Source: Chryseomicrobium sp. FSL W7-1435
GTDB taxonomy: Bacteria; Bacillota; Bacilli; Bacillales_A; Planococcaceae
Direction: 5' to 3'
NCBI RefSeq assembly: GCF_038595005.1
Contig: NZ_CP151997.1
Location: 868,001-932,000 of the forward strand
Length of the DNA stretch: 64,000 bases
The position numbers and the translations under genes were made by a program. Position 1 is the first letter of the stretch. Each line of letters begins with the position of its first letter. The notes beneath the pieces were generated by a model, which was given only the letters and a program-made list of their open reading frames with translations, did no database searches and had not been told where the DNA came from. Below, piece after piece: positions 7,905-17,082 of the stretch.

Positions 7905-8618
7905 ATGCGTTTCGCCTTGTTTTCCAACAAAGACAATCACGAGCTGCACCTCGTGCAACAAGCAAAAGCAGGAGACGAACAAGCGCTACATGACTTGCTC
8001 GTTCTCCACACCCCTTATATTAAAAAAACAGCCTCCTTTATATGCAAGAGAACGATAGATGAACACGACGAAGAATTCAGCGTTGCTTATCAAGCGTTTC
8101 ATGAGGCTGTAGAAAACTACAACCCAGAAGCTACAGCGAAATTGACGACATTTGCTCACTTGATCATCAAGCGTAGAATCATTGATTTTATACGAAAAGA
8201 GCAACGACACACAAATCAAGTAGCTGGCGAAGCCGCAGATATTGAGCTTAATCATCAAGCCGTTAGTGTTTATACGGAACACCAACTGCGTATGCAACGG
8301 CAAGAAGAAATTGCTTCGTACCAGATGGCCCTTTTTCCGTACCATTTAACGTTTGAAGAACTGACGAAGCTCGCACCTAAACATGAAGATTCCCGACGTA
8401 CCATTATAGAAGTCGCAAGAATCATTGCCGACACCCCCGATTTTGTACACCATCTGGAAACGAAACAAACATTACCACTTAAAGAAATTGAAGACGTTGT
8501 AGAAGTCTCCCGCAAAACCCTAGAACGCCATCGCAAATATGTGATTGCCTTGGTCGTACTGCTGACGGGCGATTACCCGACCATTCAAAAAATCGTGAAA
8601 GGAGGAACGAGAAAATGA
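7905..8618 (+). CDS. sigI: RNA polymerase sigma factor SigI
   Basis: The protein has 237 residues, similar to B. subtilis SigI (about 250). The sigma region-2-like domain spans about 15-105, with KLTTFAHLIIKRRIIDFIRKE forming the -10 recognition helices. A SigI-specific C-terminal helical domain is near 185-235 (ISRKTLERHRKYVIALV-like). SigI responds to heat and wall or polysaccharide signals and controls wall genes such as lytE and mreBH in Bacillus. The ATG has a GGAGGGG ribosome site. It overlaps rsgI by four bases, the canonical sigma/anti-sigma pair. Confidence 0.93.
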   Translation: MRFALFSNKDNHELHLVQQAKAGDEQALHDLLVLHTPYIKKTASFICKRTIDEHDEEFSVAYQAFHEAVENYNPEATAKLTTFAHLIIKRRIIDFIRKEQRHTNQVAGEAADIELNHQAVSVYTEHQLRMQRQEEIASYQMALFPYHLTFEELTKLAPKHEDSRRTIIEVARIIADTPDFVHHLETKQTLPLKEIEDVVEVSRKTLERHRKYVIALVVLLTGDYPTIQKIVKGGTRK

Positions 8619-9583
8619 ACCACTACGGCATCGTCCTGGAAATCAATGACGACTATTGTATATTCCTATCGGACGAAGGCGAATTTCTAAAAGGAAGCCC
8701 TGACCGTGCAGTAGATGTTGGCGACTATGCGTACTTTACAGAGTATAAGGTTCCGTTCCTCCGAGCGCATTCCGGTACAATTGCACCGCTTTTAGCAGTA
8801 GCAGCTACGTTAATGCTTATCTTCGCAGCAACATTTAGTTCAATTCCAGAAGCCTACGCTTTCGTAGACTTAGAAAATGGCGAACGCATTGAAATCGGGA
8901 TTGATGATGATGGGAAAGTTGTCTATATAAATGGCCATGAAAATCCAGATCAACTCAAAGACCGAAAGTTGGAAGATGTACTAGTTGAGATTGCTAAAAC
9001 TGAGCCAGCTGCTCAATTTTCGGCAGACAAGACGCGTGATAGCGCCATTCTTGAGAAAATCTCTTCGGCAATCGCCCAAGCAGAAGAAGCAGTGATTACT
9101 ACGCAAGAAGAAACCGAAACTGCGCCAGAGCAAGCAACATCTTCACCACAAGAACCAGCATCTTCAGAAGCTACGGTACCGGAAGATGAGGAAGAAGACG
9201 CCGATAATTCAATCGTTGCACCAGCAAAAAAGAAAGAAAACCCGGGTCAAACAAACGCAGCCCCTGGCAAATCAAATGAAGCTCCTGGCAAGTCTGAAGA
9301 CAAGCCTGGTAAAGAACCAAAAGAACCAAAAGAACCAAAAGAACAAAAAGAATCAAAAGAGCCTAAAAAACCGAAAGACACAAAAGAACCAAAAGAGCCT
9401 AAAAAACCGAAAGACACAAAAGAACCAAAAGAGCCTAAAAAACCGAAAGACACAAAAGAACCAAAAGAGCCTAAAAGCTCAAAAGAACCGAAAGATGCAT
9501 CAAATGGTTCTTCTAAAGGCAACAGCGAGAAAGCCCCTGGCCAACAAAAAGGCAACAACTCAAAAATCAACGATGACAAATAG
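8615..9583 (+). CDS. rsgI: Anti-sigma-I factor RsgI with Lys/Pro-rich tail
   Basis: The protein has 322 residues. The cytoplasmic SigI-binding domain is about 1-50, a single membrane span 55-77, and an extracytoplasmic beta domain about 80-165 (YAFVDLENGERIEIGIDDDGK). An acidic linker and a low-complexity tail of KEPK and KDTK units to the end follow. RsgI holds SigI at the membrane until a signal triggers its cleavage. Family members I know carry an Asn-Pro autocleavage pair in a VDINPS-like strand; here the aligned strand reads VDLENGE. The only Asn-Pro in the domain is at 110-111. There is no recognisable sensory domain, only the charged tail. Confidence 0.9.
   Translation: MNHYGIVLEINDDYCIFLSDEGEFLKGSPDRAVDVGDYAYFTEYKVPFLRAHSGTIAPLLAVAATLMLIFAATFSSIPEAYAFVDLENGERIEIGIDDDGKVVYINGHENPDQLKDRKLEDVLVEIAKTEPAAQFSADKTRDSAILEKISSAIAQAEEAVITTQEETETAPEQATSSPQEPASSEATVPEDEEEDADNSIVAPAKKKENPGQTNAAPGKSNEAPGKSEDKPGKEPKEPKEPKEQKESKEPKKPKDTKEPKEPKKPKDTKEPKEPKKPKDTKEPKEPKSSKEPKDASNGSSKGNSEKAPGQQKGNNSKINDDK
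9361..9472 (+). repeat. 36-bp in-frame repeat in the rsgI tail
   Basis: GCCTAAAAAACCGAAAGACA recurs at 9361, 9397 and 9433, giving a 12-residue unit EPKKPKDTKEPK. Copy number is likely to vary between strains. Confidence 0.85.
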
Positions 9584-9590
9584 ACTTTCC

Positions 9591-9624
9591 AACCACTACT
9601 TCTAATTGAAGTGGTGGTTTTTTG
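9591..9624 (+). terminator. Rho-independent terminator after rsgI
   Basis: AACCACTACTTC pairs with GAAGTGGTGGTT (one wobble) across a 5-base loop, followed by a T-run. Confidence 0.85.
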
Positions 9625-9626
9625 GT

Positions 9627-9805
9627 GTGATGATTGAAAACGCTTCTCTGATGATCGATAAACTCGATGTGATGAGCGAAACTCCTACTCTGATGATCGA
9701 GAAAACTCGTGATGATCGAAAACACTTCTCTGATGATCGAAAAACTCGGAGTGATGAGCGAAAATTCCATTCTGATGAGCGAAAACCCAACCTAATGATC
9801 GCACT
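9627..9805 (+). repeat. Phased GATGA-motif array 1
   Basis: GATGA[TG][CT]GAAAA-type words begin near 9629, 9650, 9671, 9692, 9711, 9732, 9753, 9774 and 9794, spacings 21, 21, 21, 19, 21, 21, 21 and 20. Intervening bases vary. The array lies between the rsgI terminator and the argC promoter. Related arrays are at 14267-14445 and, reversed, 18028-18367. Confidence 0.85.
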
Positions 9806-9842
9806 AACTCCAACCAACCCTAAATCATTACTAATAATGCAA

Positions 9843-9871
9843 TTGACTTTATATTTATGCAGTCGTATACT
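9843..9871 (+). promoter_or_regulatory. argC promoter
   Basis: TTGACT and TATACT are separated by 17 bases, a near-consensus housekeeping promoter. The AT-rich flanks (TATATTTATGCA, TAATAAATAA) could hold an arginine-repressor site, but I cannot define an ARG box with confidence. Confidence 0.65.
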
Positions 9872-9909
9872 AATAAATAACTTGTTTTTATAACGGAGCT
9901 GATACTTAC

Positions 9910-10944
9910 ATGAAAATCGGAATTATAGGCGCTACAGGATACGGGGGACTTGAACTCATCCGTATTTTGACTAATCACCCGAACGTCCACGAAATCCACG
10001 TGTTTTCCTCCTCGGAAGAAAATATTCAAATTTCGCATAAATATACACATTTGATGAATATAAATGAGCAGCCTCTGCAAGCCATTGATTCGGATGTATT
10101 GGCCGAACTTGATGTCGTATTCACTGGTACGCCCGCAGGAGTCGCTTCTCAAATCCTACCTACTTTAGTAGGAAGAGGGCCGAAACTTATTGATCTGTCT
10201 GGAGACTTCCGCATAAAAGATCCTGCGATTTATGAGGCATGGTACCAAAAACCTGCAGCACCACAAGCGGTTGTGGAGCAAGCGGTATATGGTCTTCCGG
10301 AATGGAACCGGCAAAAAATCGAGCAAGCCACATTGATTGCCAATCCCGGATGTTACCCGACGGCGACATTGCTCAGTCTGCTTCCGCTAGTTAACGAAGG
10401 ACTCATTGACCCTGCGCATCTCTATACCGATGCAAAAAGTGGCGTTTCTGGTGCAGGCAACAAGCCTTCCCAACTGACGCATTACAGTGAGTTAAACGAA
10501 AATTTCTCCATCTACAAAATTAATAGTCATCAACATATCCCGGAAATCGAACAGACGCTTGAAACCCACACAGGTAAAAAGCCAGTGTTGACGTTCAATA
10601 CGCATCTTGTCCCGATGACGCGGGGAATCATGGCCACGAGCTATGCGCCACTAACAGTAGGAACAACTAATAAACACATTCAAGATGCTTTAAAATCTAC
10701 ATACGAAAACGAACCCTTCGTCCGAGTGTTCGAGAACAAGCCTGTTTTCAGCACGAAGCAAGTGTACGGTTCGAATTTCTGCGACATTCAAGTGACCGTC
10801 GATCCGCGTACCAATCGGGCCACCATTGTGGGAGTCATCGACAACTTGATGAAAGGTGCGGCCGGACAAGCTGTACAAAACATGAATCTGATGTGCGGAC
10901 TGGATGAGAAGGCGGGACTAAATCTGGTTCCCCTCATGATCTAA
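9910..10944 (+). CDS. argC: N-acetyl-gamma-glutamyl-phosphate reductase
   Basis: The protein has 344 residues, the normal length. The NADP-binding GATGYGGLEL motif is at 8-17 and the catalytic cysteine is Cys148 in NPGCYPT. SGVSGAG and the conserved His in the HQHIPEIEQ segment are present. It performs the NADPH-dependent third step of ornithine synthesis. It is first in an argC-J-B-D operon with short spacers or overlaps and has a good promoter upstream. An ACGGAG ribosome site precedes the ATG. Confidence 0.97.
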   Translation: MKIGIIGATGYGGLELIRILTNHPNVHEIHVFSSSEENIQISHKYTHLMNINEQPLQAIDSDVLAELDVVFTGTPAGVASQILPTLVGRGPKLIDLSGDFRIKDPAIYEAWYQKPAAPQAVVEQAVYGLPEWNRQKIEQATLIANPGCYPTATLLSLLPLVNEGLIDPAHLYTDAKSGVSGAGNKPSQLTHYSELNENFSIYKINSHQHIPEIEQTLETHTGKKPVLTFNTHLVPMTRGIMATSYAPLTVGTTNKHIQDALKSTYENEPFVRVFENKPVFSTKQVYGSNFCDIQVTVDPRTNRATIVGVIDNLMKGAAGQAVQNMNLMCGLDEKAGLNLVPLMI

Positions 10945-10968
10945 CTGCCTCAAAAAGGAGCAACTACT

Positions 10969-12198
10969 ATGGAATTGACAATCACACCAACACTCAAAAA
11001 AATCGAACGTAAATCACTCGTTTCGCCGAAAGGATTTACGGCAACGGGCATACACTGTGGTATTAAGCACAAGAAAAAAGACCTGGCTATCGTCATTAGT
11101 GATATACCTGCTTCAGTTGCGGGAGTGTTTACTACAAATGCCATTCAAGCTGCGCCACTAAAGGTGACAAAAGATGTCGTCTACAACACGAAAAAGATGC
11201 AAGCCATCTTCGTCAATTCTGGAAATGCCAATGCTTGCACGGGAAAACAAGGCTACCTCGATGCACTTGCTATGCAACAGCTGGCATCTGACCAGTTCTC
11301 GATTGCGCCAGAACTAATTGGCGTTGCGTCAACAGGAGTCATCGGAGAACCTCTTCCTATGGCACCAATCATTCACGGAACACCAAAACTTCATCCGAAT
11401 GACGACCTGACTGGTGCTCTTGATTTCGCCCAAGCTATTATGACGACGGACACGGTGATGAAGAATACTTCGTATGCCACAACAATTGACGGGAAAGAAA
11501 TCGTAATTGCGGGTGTGGCAAAAGGGTCAGGAATGATCGAGCCAAATATGGCGACGATGCTTGGCTTTATCACGACAGATGCAGCAATCGAATCTGAACA
11601 TTTGCAGGCGGCACTTTCCGCAGTGACGGAAAAAACATTCAACTCTATCACGGTAGACGGGGACACGTCCACAAACGATATGGTTCTTGTGCTTGCCAAT
11701 GGTTTGGCAGGTAACAACACACTGACACCAACTCATCCGGAATGGGCAACGTTCCTAGCAGCTCTTGAAATGGTCGCGCAAGACCTTGCCAAACTCATTG
11801 CGAAAGACGGGGAAGGTGCTACAAAACTGATTGAAGTCAACGTAACGGGTGCTGTTTCAGATGAACAAGCTCGTAAAATTGCCAAGACGGTTGTCGGGTC
11901 TCCGCTCGTCAAAACGGCAGTCTTTGGTTGCGACGCCAACTGGGGACGTATTATTGCAGCGGTTGGGTACAGCGGGATGGAAATTGATCCCGATACGATT
12001 ACGATCAAGCTTGGGGACATTTTAGTCGTCGAAGACAGTGAGCCAGTGAAGTTTTCCGAAGACCAAGCTATGAACTACTTGAAGCAACACGAGATTTCAA
12101 TTTCTGTAGACCTTCACCACGGGGATGGAGAAGGACGCGCTTGGGGGTGCGATTTAACGTATGACTACGTCCAAATCAACGCAAGTTATCGTTCCTAA
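10969..12198 (+). CDS. argJ: Bifunctional ornithine acetyltransferase/N-acetylglutamate synthase
   Basis: The protein has 409 residues. The self-cleavage site is visible as [10 protein letters not shown] with the nucleophilic Thr at 196; cleavage there yields the alpha and beta chains. ArgJ recycles the acetyl group from N-acetylornithine to glutamate, and in bifunctional forms also uses acetyl-CoA. An AAAAAGGAG ribosome site is present. The 3' end overlaps argB by 38 bases. Confidence 0.96.
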   Translation: MELTITPTLKKIERKSLVSPKGFTATGIHCGIKHKKKDLAIVISDIPASVAGVFTTNAIQAAPLKVTKDVVYNTKKMQAIFVNSGNANACTGKQGYLDALAMQQLASDQFSIAPELIGVASTGVIGEPLPMAPIIHGTPKLHPNDDLTGALDFAQAIMTTDTVMKNTSYATTIDGKEIVIAGVAKGSGMIEPNMATMLGFITTDAAIESEHLQAALSAVTEKTFNSITVDGDTSTNDMVLVLANGLAGNNTLTPTHPEWATFLAALEMVAQDLAKLIAKDGEGATKLIEVNVTGAVSDEQARKIAKTVVGSPLVKTAVFGCDANWGRIIAAVGYSGMEIDPDTITIKLGDILVVEDSEPVKFSEDQAMNYLKQHEISISVDLHHGDGEGRAWGCDLTYDYVQINASYRS

Positions 12199-12970
12199 TT
12201 GTCACGTCATCAAAATAGGTGGCAGTACACTCGCTCATTTATCGCAAGCATTCATCAAAAGCCTGAAGCACCGGGTTGAGGCCGGTCAACGGATCATAGT
12301 CGTCCACGGTGGCGGTCCCAATATCAATGAAGCCCTTAGGAATCAAGGGATTGTATCAGAGACTGTGGATGGCATCCGAGTCACTACACCAGAAATGATC
12401 AGCACGATTCGCAACATTTTAATTGGTGAGGTCAATTCAGGACTGGTCGGCAAATTAAATGCTTCCGGTATTTCCGCTGCAGGTCTTAATGGCTTTGACG
12501 GGATATTTTCAACAGACTATCTGGATCAGGAAATTTACGGGGAAGTTGGGGTCGTTACCGAAGTCAACGCGGTGAAGTTTCAATTGCTTTTAAAAGCAGG
12601 AATTATTCCGGTCGTTGCTTGTGTAGGCACTTCAATAGAAGGAACTCCGTTAAATATTAATGCGGATACGCTCGCAGCAGGCATTGCAGCAGGCGTTCAA
12701 GCGAAATCTTTATTGCTCGTCACAGATACGCCGGGCATTAAAAAAGACGGGGAGACCGTGAAGTCGGCAAGTGAGCAGGATATTCGAAAGTGGATAGCGA
12801 ATGGTATCATTTATGGGGGGATGATCCCGAAGGTGCAAGCTGCTCTTACGTGTCTTGAGGCCGGTGTCAAAGCCGTGCAAATTACTGACGATACACTGGT
12901 AGGCACGACCGTCAAGGCGATCAACCCACTCACCACGCGAAATGCGAAGGAGGTTCACACGAATGCCTGA
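12161..12970 (+). CDS. argB: Acetylglutamate kinase
   Basis: The protein has 269 residues, slightly longer than usual because the only plausible start (ATG 12161, with a GGGGGTG ribosome site) lies inside argJ. This adds about 12 residues before the conserved VIKIGGSTL. HGGGPNI (about 48-54) and the amino-acid kinase core (NINADTLAAGIAAG, LLLVTDTPGI, GGMIPKVQAAL) are intact. It phosphorylates N-acetylglutamate in the second step of the pathway. It overlaps argD by 8 bases. Confidence 0.95.
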   Translation: MTTSKSTQVIVPNCHVIKIGGSTLAHLSQAFIKSLKHRVEAGQRIIVVHGGGPNINEALRNQGIVSETVDGIRVTTPEMISTIRNILIGEVNSGLVGKLNASGISAAGLNGFDGIFSTDYLDQEIYGEVGVVTEVNAVKFQLLLKAGIIPVVACVGTSIEGTPLNINADTLAAGIAAGVQAKSLLLVTDTPGIKKDGETVKSASEQDIRKWIANGIIYGGMIPKVQAALTCLEAGVKAVQITDDTLVGTTVKAINPLTTRNAKEVHTNA

Positions 12971-14084
12971 ATCACTAACAAAAAGTCGCCTGTTCCAAAA
13001 CTATGCCCGCCGACCAATTGAACTGGTAAAAGGCCAAGGTACAAAAGTTTGGGATGCAGACGGCAATGAATACCTAGATTTCATCGCAGGAATTGCGGTG
13101 CTCGCGCTTGGCCATGCCAACCCGCAAGTCAACGCGACGCTAAAAGAACAATCCGAAAAACTATGGCATGTGTCGAATTTGTTTGAAAGCAGTGGGCAAG
13201 AACGCTTAGCGGCTCTACTGACAAAAGACACTCATTTTGACCATGCATTTTTCTGTAACAGTGGGGCGGAAGCTAATGAAGCAGCCATCAAACTCGCACG
13301 CCGTCATACAGGCAAGCATCATATCATCACGTTCAACAACTCTTTCCATGGCCGTACATTTGGTGCCATGTCAGCTACCGGTCAAGAGAAAGTCCAAAGC
13401 GGCTTTGGCCCTCTAGTTTCGAAGTTCACTCATGTTCCATTCAACGATGGGGAAGCTTTACGTGCCGCAGTGACGGAGGATACAGCAGCGATCATGTTAG
13501 AAATCGTTCAAGGAGAAGGCGGGGTCAACCCGACGACTCCAGATTTTGCGGCGACTATCCAAGAGTTGTGTCATGCAAATGGCATCCTGCTCATCGTCGA
13601 TGAAGTGCAAACAGGGATTGGCCGCACGGGAACGCGTTATGCTTATGAGCAAACCGTTCTAAAACCGGATATTATCTCGCTAGCAAAAGGTCTTGGTGGT
13701 GGTTTCCCAATCGGCGGCATCCTCGGTACAGCAGAAGTGGCTGAATCGTTGACGCCAGGTTCTCACGGCACAACTTACGGCGGGAACGCATTAGGTGTAG
13801 CTGTGTCGCACACCGTTGTTTCGACAGTTTTTGAACCAGCTTTCTTAAAAGAAGTGGCGGAAAAAGCCGCATACCTGGCTAACAAACTATCTTCGAAATT
13901 CGAAATACGTGGAATGGGCTTACTGATGGGTCTCGTCGTCACCGATAGCGCAGCGTTTGCGGCAGAGATGCAAGCCAAAGGTCTGCTAGTCGTTCCGGCT
14001 GGCGCAACCGTTGTACGTTTGTTGCCTCCGCTCAACGTTTCATACGAAGAACTCGATCAAGCCGCAGCCATCCTACTCAGCTAA
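12963..14084 (+). CDS. argD: Acetylornithine aminotransferase
   Basis: I start at ATG 12963 (MPESLTKSRLF), which follows AAGGAGG, rather than the in-frame ATG at 12942 that lies inside the ribosome site region. This gives 373 residues. The PLP lysine is Lys242 in SLAKGLGGGFPIGG, with Asp213 in IVDEVQTG and SGAEANEAAIKLAR for cofactor and substrate binding. It makes N-acetylornithine from the semialdehyde. It closes the operon; argF and carAB, which follow in some Bacilli, are absent here. Confidence 0.95.
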   Translation: MPESLTKSRLFQNYARRPIELVKGQGTKVWDADGNEYLDFIAGIAVLALGHANPQVNATLKEQSEKLWHVSNLFESSGQERLAALLTKDTHFDHAFFCNSGAEANEAAIKLARRHTGKHHIITFNNSFHGRTFGAMSATGQEKVQSGFGPLVSKFTHVPFNDGEALRAAVTEDTAAIMLEIVQGEGGVNPTTPDFAATIQELCHANGILLIVDEVQTGIGRTGTRYAYEQTVLKPDIISLAKGLGGGFPIGGILGTAEVAESLTPGSHGTTYGGNALGVAVSHTVVSTVFEPAFLKEVAEKAAYLANKLSSKFEIRGMGLLMGLVVTDSAAFAAEMQAKGLLVVPAGATVVRLLPPLNVSYEELDQAAAILLS

Positions 14085-14142
14085 CCAGAGAACGATTTGG
14101 ATTAAGGCGCTCCGTGAACCGCCATCCACATCTACTCTCTTT

Positions 14143-14168
14143 AAACTCTTCTTCGGAAGGGTTTTTTG
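14143..14168 (+). terminator. Rho-independent terminator after argD
   Basis: AAACTCTTC pairs with GGAAGGGTTT (wobbles) followed by six T residues. Confidence 0.6.
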
Positions 14169-14187
14169 TTTGGGGAAAATGTTGGTT

Positions 14188-14253
14188 AAGGGCTTTTCTA
14201 GTAAGGGCTTGGAGTCTTAAAGGGCTTTTCTAGTAAGGGCTTGGAATCTTAAA
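14188..14253 (+). repeat. 32-bp direct repeat, two copies
   Basis: AAGGGCTTTTCTAGTAAGGG recurs 32 bp apart (14188 and 14220) in front of phased array 2. Similar GCTAGAAAGGGTTT words lie near 17887 and 17919, before array 3, and CTTTCTAGTAAGACC is near 14499, so this motif tends to accompany the arrays. Confidence 0.7.
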
Positions 14254-14266
14254 GGACTTGGAGTTT

Positions 14267-14445
14267 GTGATGAGCGAAAACCGTGTTGTGATGAATGAAA
14301 ACCGCGTCGTGATGAGTGAAAAACCCAGTCTGATGATCGCTTAAACTCGTGATGAGCGAAAACCGTGTTGTGATGAGTGAAAAATGTGTTGTGATGAGTG
14401 ATAACCGAGTCGTGATGAGTGAAAACCCCAATCTGATGATCGCTT
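14267..14445 (+). repeat. Phased GATGA-motif array 2
   Basis: Motif starts are near 14269, 14290, 14311, 14332, 14351, 14372, 14393, 14414 and 14435: 21-bp steps with one 19-bp step after a GATCGCTTAAACTCG variant. The first four steps total 82 bp, the higher-order period seen in array 3. It lies between argD and the NERD gene in a 500-bp gene-free gap that otherwise holds only the terminator and direct repeats. Confidence 0.87.
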
Positions 14446-14591
14446 AAACACATGATCTTCGAAAAACATATCAAAACCCAGCTGCCTTTAAGTACTTTCT
14501 AGTAAGACCTTCAACACTTCAAAACAATCCAGCTTAAATTTGCTCAACTTTGGACTCGTCTATTATACTGAAATGGAAAAGGAGGCATTAA

Positions 14592-15557
14592 ATGACGAAA
14601 CCCATACCTATCAAGTGGTCGAATCCTCACATAACGAGATCAATTCCACCAGAACTTGAAACTTTGAAGGATCTGCAAAAACGTTTACCAGATACATTGC
14701 ATGAGAAAAGTCGTGAAATCACTAATCAAATGTTAACAATTCTGTCCGGCCACTATGGCGAAGTGCGGATCGATGAAATCCTTACAGGAATATTACTTCC
14801 TGAACCCTACACTATTATCCCCAATTTCCATGCGCGAATCTCACAAAAGCGCTACACACAAATCGATACACTTATCATCACTTCAAAATTTATCCTTCAT
14901 ATTGAAATTAAAAATATCCGAGGTAAGATTGAATTTTTACAAAACCCTAGTAGAATGAAGCGAACTTATGACGAAAAAGAGTCCTATTTTGATTGCCCCT
15001 TCACGCAAATTCAGCGCAATCATTATGCTTTATTACTGATGTTACGCAAGCTCGATTTACCCATCCCTGTTCATAGAGCATTGGTCTTTGCGAATAAAAG
15101 CTGTGAAATTGTAACTTCAGACAAACGCTGCACTATCCTATTTCCGAAACAACTAGAAGCTCATATATTAGAACTTAGTCGATTACCGTCTGTCCTCAAT
15201 AAGCGTCAACTGAAACAATTAGTGAATCAGTTGCATAGTTTCCAAACGCCATTTCTTTACGAAGACATATGTTTAAAACAAGGTCTAGACCTTGCTACTT
15301 TAAAAAAGGGTGTCTTTTGCCAAGAATGCACAGGTAGATTAATTCAGCAAACACGTAATTGGAAATGTGGGAAGTGTGGAAGTGTTGAGAGAAATCCACT
15401 TCCGCGTACTTTGAAGCACTTATTACAGTTCAGCTCTGAGCTTGAAAAATCAAAAGAGTTACGCAAATGGTTGGGTATAAAAAGTCAACAGACCCTGTAT
15501 CGCGCACGGAAAACCTTAATGTTACAGATTAGTTCAATAGGAAATGGAACTAGCTAA
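14592..15557 (+). CDS. NERD-domain protein with zinc ribbon
   Basis: The protein has 321 residues. The NERD (nuclease-related) domain covers about 45-165, with the restriction-endonuclease-like core QIDTLIIT...LHIEIKNIRG carrying the Asp, Glu and Lys typical of that fold. A CxxC...CxxC zinc ribbon (FCQECTGRL, WKCGKCG) lies near 242-265. The last 50 residues look like a helical or helix-turn-helix segment. The ATG follows AAAAGGAGG. NERD proteins are predicted DNA-processing enzymes of unknown role. It stands alone with no partner genes. Confidence 0.85.
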   Translation: MTKPIPIKWSNPHITRSIPPELETLKDLQKRLPDTLHEKSREITNQMLTILSGHYGEVRIDEILTGILLPEPYTIIPNFHARISQKRYTQIDTLIITSKFILHIEIKNIRGKIEFLQNPSRMKRTYDEKESYFDCPFTQIQRNHYALLLMLRKLDLPIPVHRALVFANKSCEIVTSDKRCTILFPKQLEAHILELSRLPSVLNKRQLKQLVNQLHSFQTPFLYEDICLKQGLDLATLKKGVFCQECTGRLIQQTRNWKCGKCGSVERNPLPRTLKHLLQFSSELEKSKELRKWLGIKSQQTLYRARKTLMLQISSIGNGTS

Positions 15558-15676
15558 CAATTATACTTAAGACCTAAAACTCCTTCGTCCCGCTAAATTT
15601 CCGAGTCACTTCACTTGAACTGAACCCCACACTTCAGTACGCTAAACTAAACGACAGCAATGAAGGAGAGACAAAC

Positions 15677-16801
15677 ATGACTGAAATTTGGCAACAACCT
15701 CTGACGCTTCCTAACGGGGCTACTCTTAAAAACCGCATTATGATGGCGCCTATGACGACGTATTCGTCTGAAACGAATGGGGACGCATCGGATCAAGAAA
15801 TTGCTTATTATGCTCGCCGCGCAAAGAGTGGTATCGGCGCTGTAATCACGGCTTGTGCTTACATCCAACCGCAAGGAGCTGGGTTTATTTACTCCATCGG
15901 GGCTGAGTCAGACGACCGACTGCCTAGCTTGAAGCGAATTGCTTCAGCAATTAAAGACAATGGCAGCACGGCTATTTTGCAGATTTTCCATGCAGGTCGG
16001 CAGTCCAATAGCCGCGTATTGAATGGGGGAACCCCTGTGTCGGCCAGCGCAGTAGCGTATCCTCGCGATGGGGCTGAAACACCTCGTGAACTAACATCTG
16101 ATGAAATCGAAGAAACGATTCGTGCATTTGGGGAAGCAACTCGCCGTGCAATCGAAGCGGGCTTTGATGGCGTCGAGATTCATGGTGCCAACACGTATCT
16201 GATTCATCAATTCTTTTCTCCGCACTCCAACCGTCGCGATGACAAATGGGGACAAGACCGCGCCGCATTCTCGCTTGCCGTAACTGCGGAAGTAAAGCGA
16301 GTCGTGGCGGAGCTTGCTACTGACAACTTTATTATCGGCTACCGCTTCTCACCAGAAGAGAACACCAATCCAGGCTTTACTATAGAAGAAAAGCTGCAAT
16401 TGATCGACAAACTAGCAGACGAAAATCTTGATTATCTGCATATTTCATTGGGGCAATTCTTCGATGCCTCTTATTCGGACGAGGAAGGAACATCTCGTAT
16501 CGAGCATTTTGCGAAAGTTATTAATGGACGAACGCCTTTAGTTGGGGTCGGCTCTTTGAACACTAAACAGGAAATCGATCAAGCGGCTTCATCGGGATAC
16601 GCAGAGTTGTTTGCCATCGGGCGATCAATTGTTACAGATCCAGAGTGGTATCCAAAACTAGTTGACGGTCAAGAAGACTTGTTGCTTACTGAAATCGATC
16701 CAACAAACCAAGATGCACTCGACATTCCCGACCAACTTTGGGAAAAAATACTCTCCGTAACAGGCTGGTTTCCGGTAAAACAATCAACTGACAAGCGATA
16801 A
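15677..16801 (+). CDS. NADH:flavin oxidoreductase, old-yellow-enzyme family (YqiG-like)
   Basis: The protein has 374 residues, a single TIM-barrel domain. NRIMMAPMTTYSS is at the first strand, LQIFHAGRQ near 100-108, and the substrate-binding VEIHGANTYLIHQFFSPHSNRR region near 168-188. FAIGRSIVTDPEW is the phosphate-binding end for FMN. The length and lack of an Fe-S domain fit YqiG/NamA-type ene-reductases. The substrate is unknown. It is monocistronic, with a GAAGGAGAG ribosome site and a terminator after it. Confidence 0.92.
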   Translation: MTEIWQQPLTLPNGATLKNRIMMAPMTTYSSETNGDASDQEIAYYARRAKSGIGAVITACAYIQPQGAGFIYSIGAESDDRLPSLKRIASAIKDNGSTAILQIFHAGRQSNSRVLNGGTPVSASAVAYPRDGAETPRELTSDEIEETIRAFGEATRRAIEAGFDGVEIHGANTYLIHQFFSPHSNRRDDKWGQDRAAFSLAVTAEVKRVVAELATDNFIIGYRFSPEENTNPGFTIEEKLQLIDKLADENLDYLHISLGQFFDASYSDEEGTSRIEHFAKVINGRTPLVGVGSLNTKQEIDQAASSGYAELFAIGRSIVTDPEWYPKLVDGQEDLLLTEIDPTNQDALDIPDQLWEKILSVTGWFPVKQSTDKR

Positions 16802-16810
16802 ATTGTAATG

Positions 16811-16840
16811 AGGCAGGCGATTCTTCGCTTGTCTTTTTTT
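16811..16840 (+). terminator. Rho-independent terminator
   Basis: GGCAGGCGA pairs with TCGCTTGTC (wobbles) followed by seven T residues. Confidence 0.7.
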
Positions 16841-16931
16841 ATGGGGAAAATACCCTAACCGGAACAAATTACCATCTTTACCCTCGTAAACTATTACAAA
16901 ACATTAAATCGACTCTCGAAAACTAGTATTC

Positions 16932-16948
16932 TGTAACGCTACTGTAAC
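16932..16948 (+). promoter_or_regulatory. WalR box before the LysM/3D gene
   Basis: TGTAAC-GCTAC-TGTAAC is an exact match to the WalR (YycF) direct repeat TGTWAH-N5-TGTWAH. The downstream gene is YocH-like, and yocH is a known WalRK target in B. subtilis. The box is 134 bp before the start codon; the promoter itself was not identified with confidence. Confidence 0.75.
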
Positions 16949-17082
16949 ATTCGTAATGACTATGACCAATAGCTCACAAAATATGGAGTGAATTGAAAGT
17001 TTATTGAAACATTCCTGTTAATCTACTGAAATAGTAACGTGGTAAGATTAATCTCGTTAGTGAAAAGGAGGAAATTCATACT

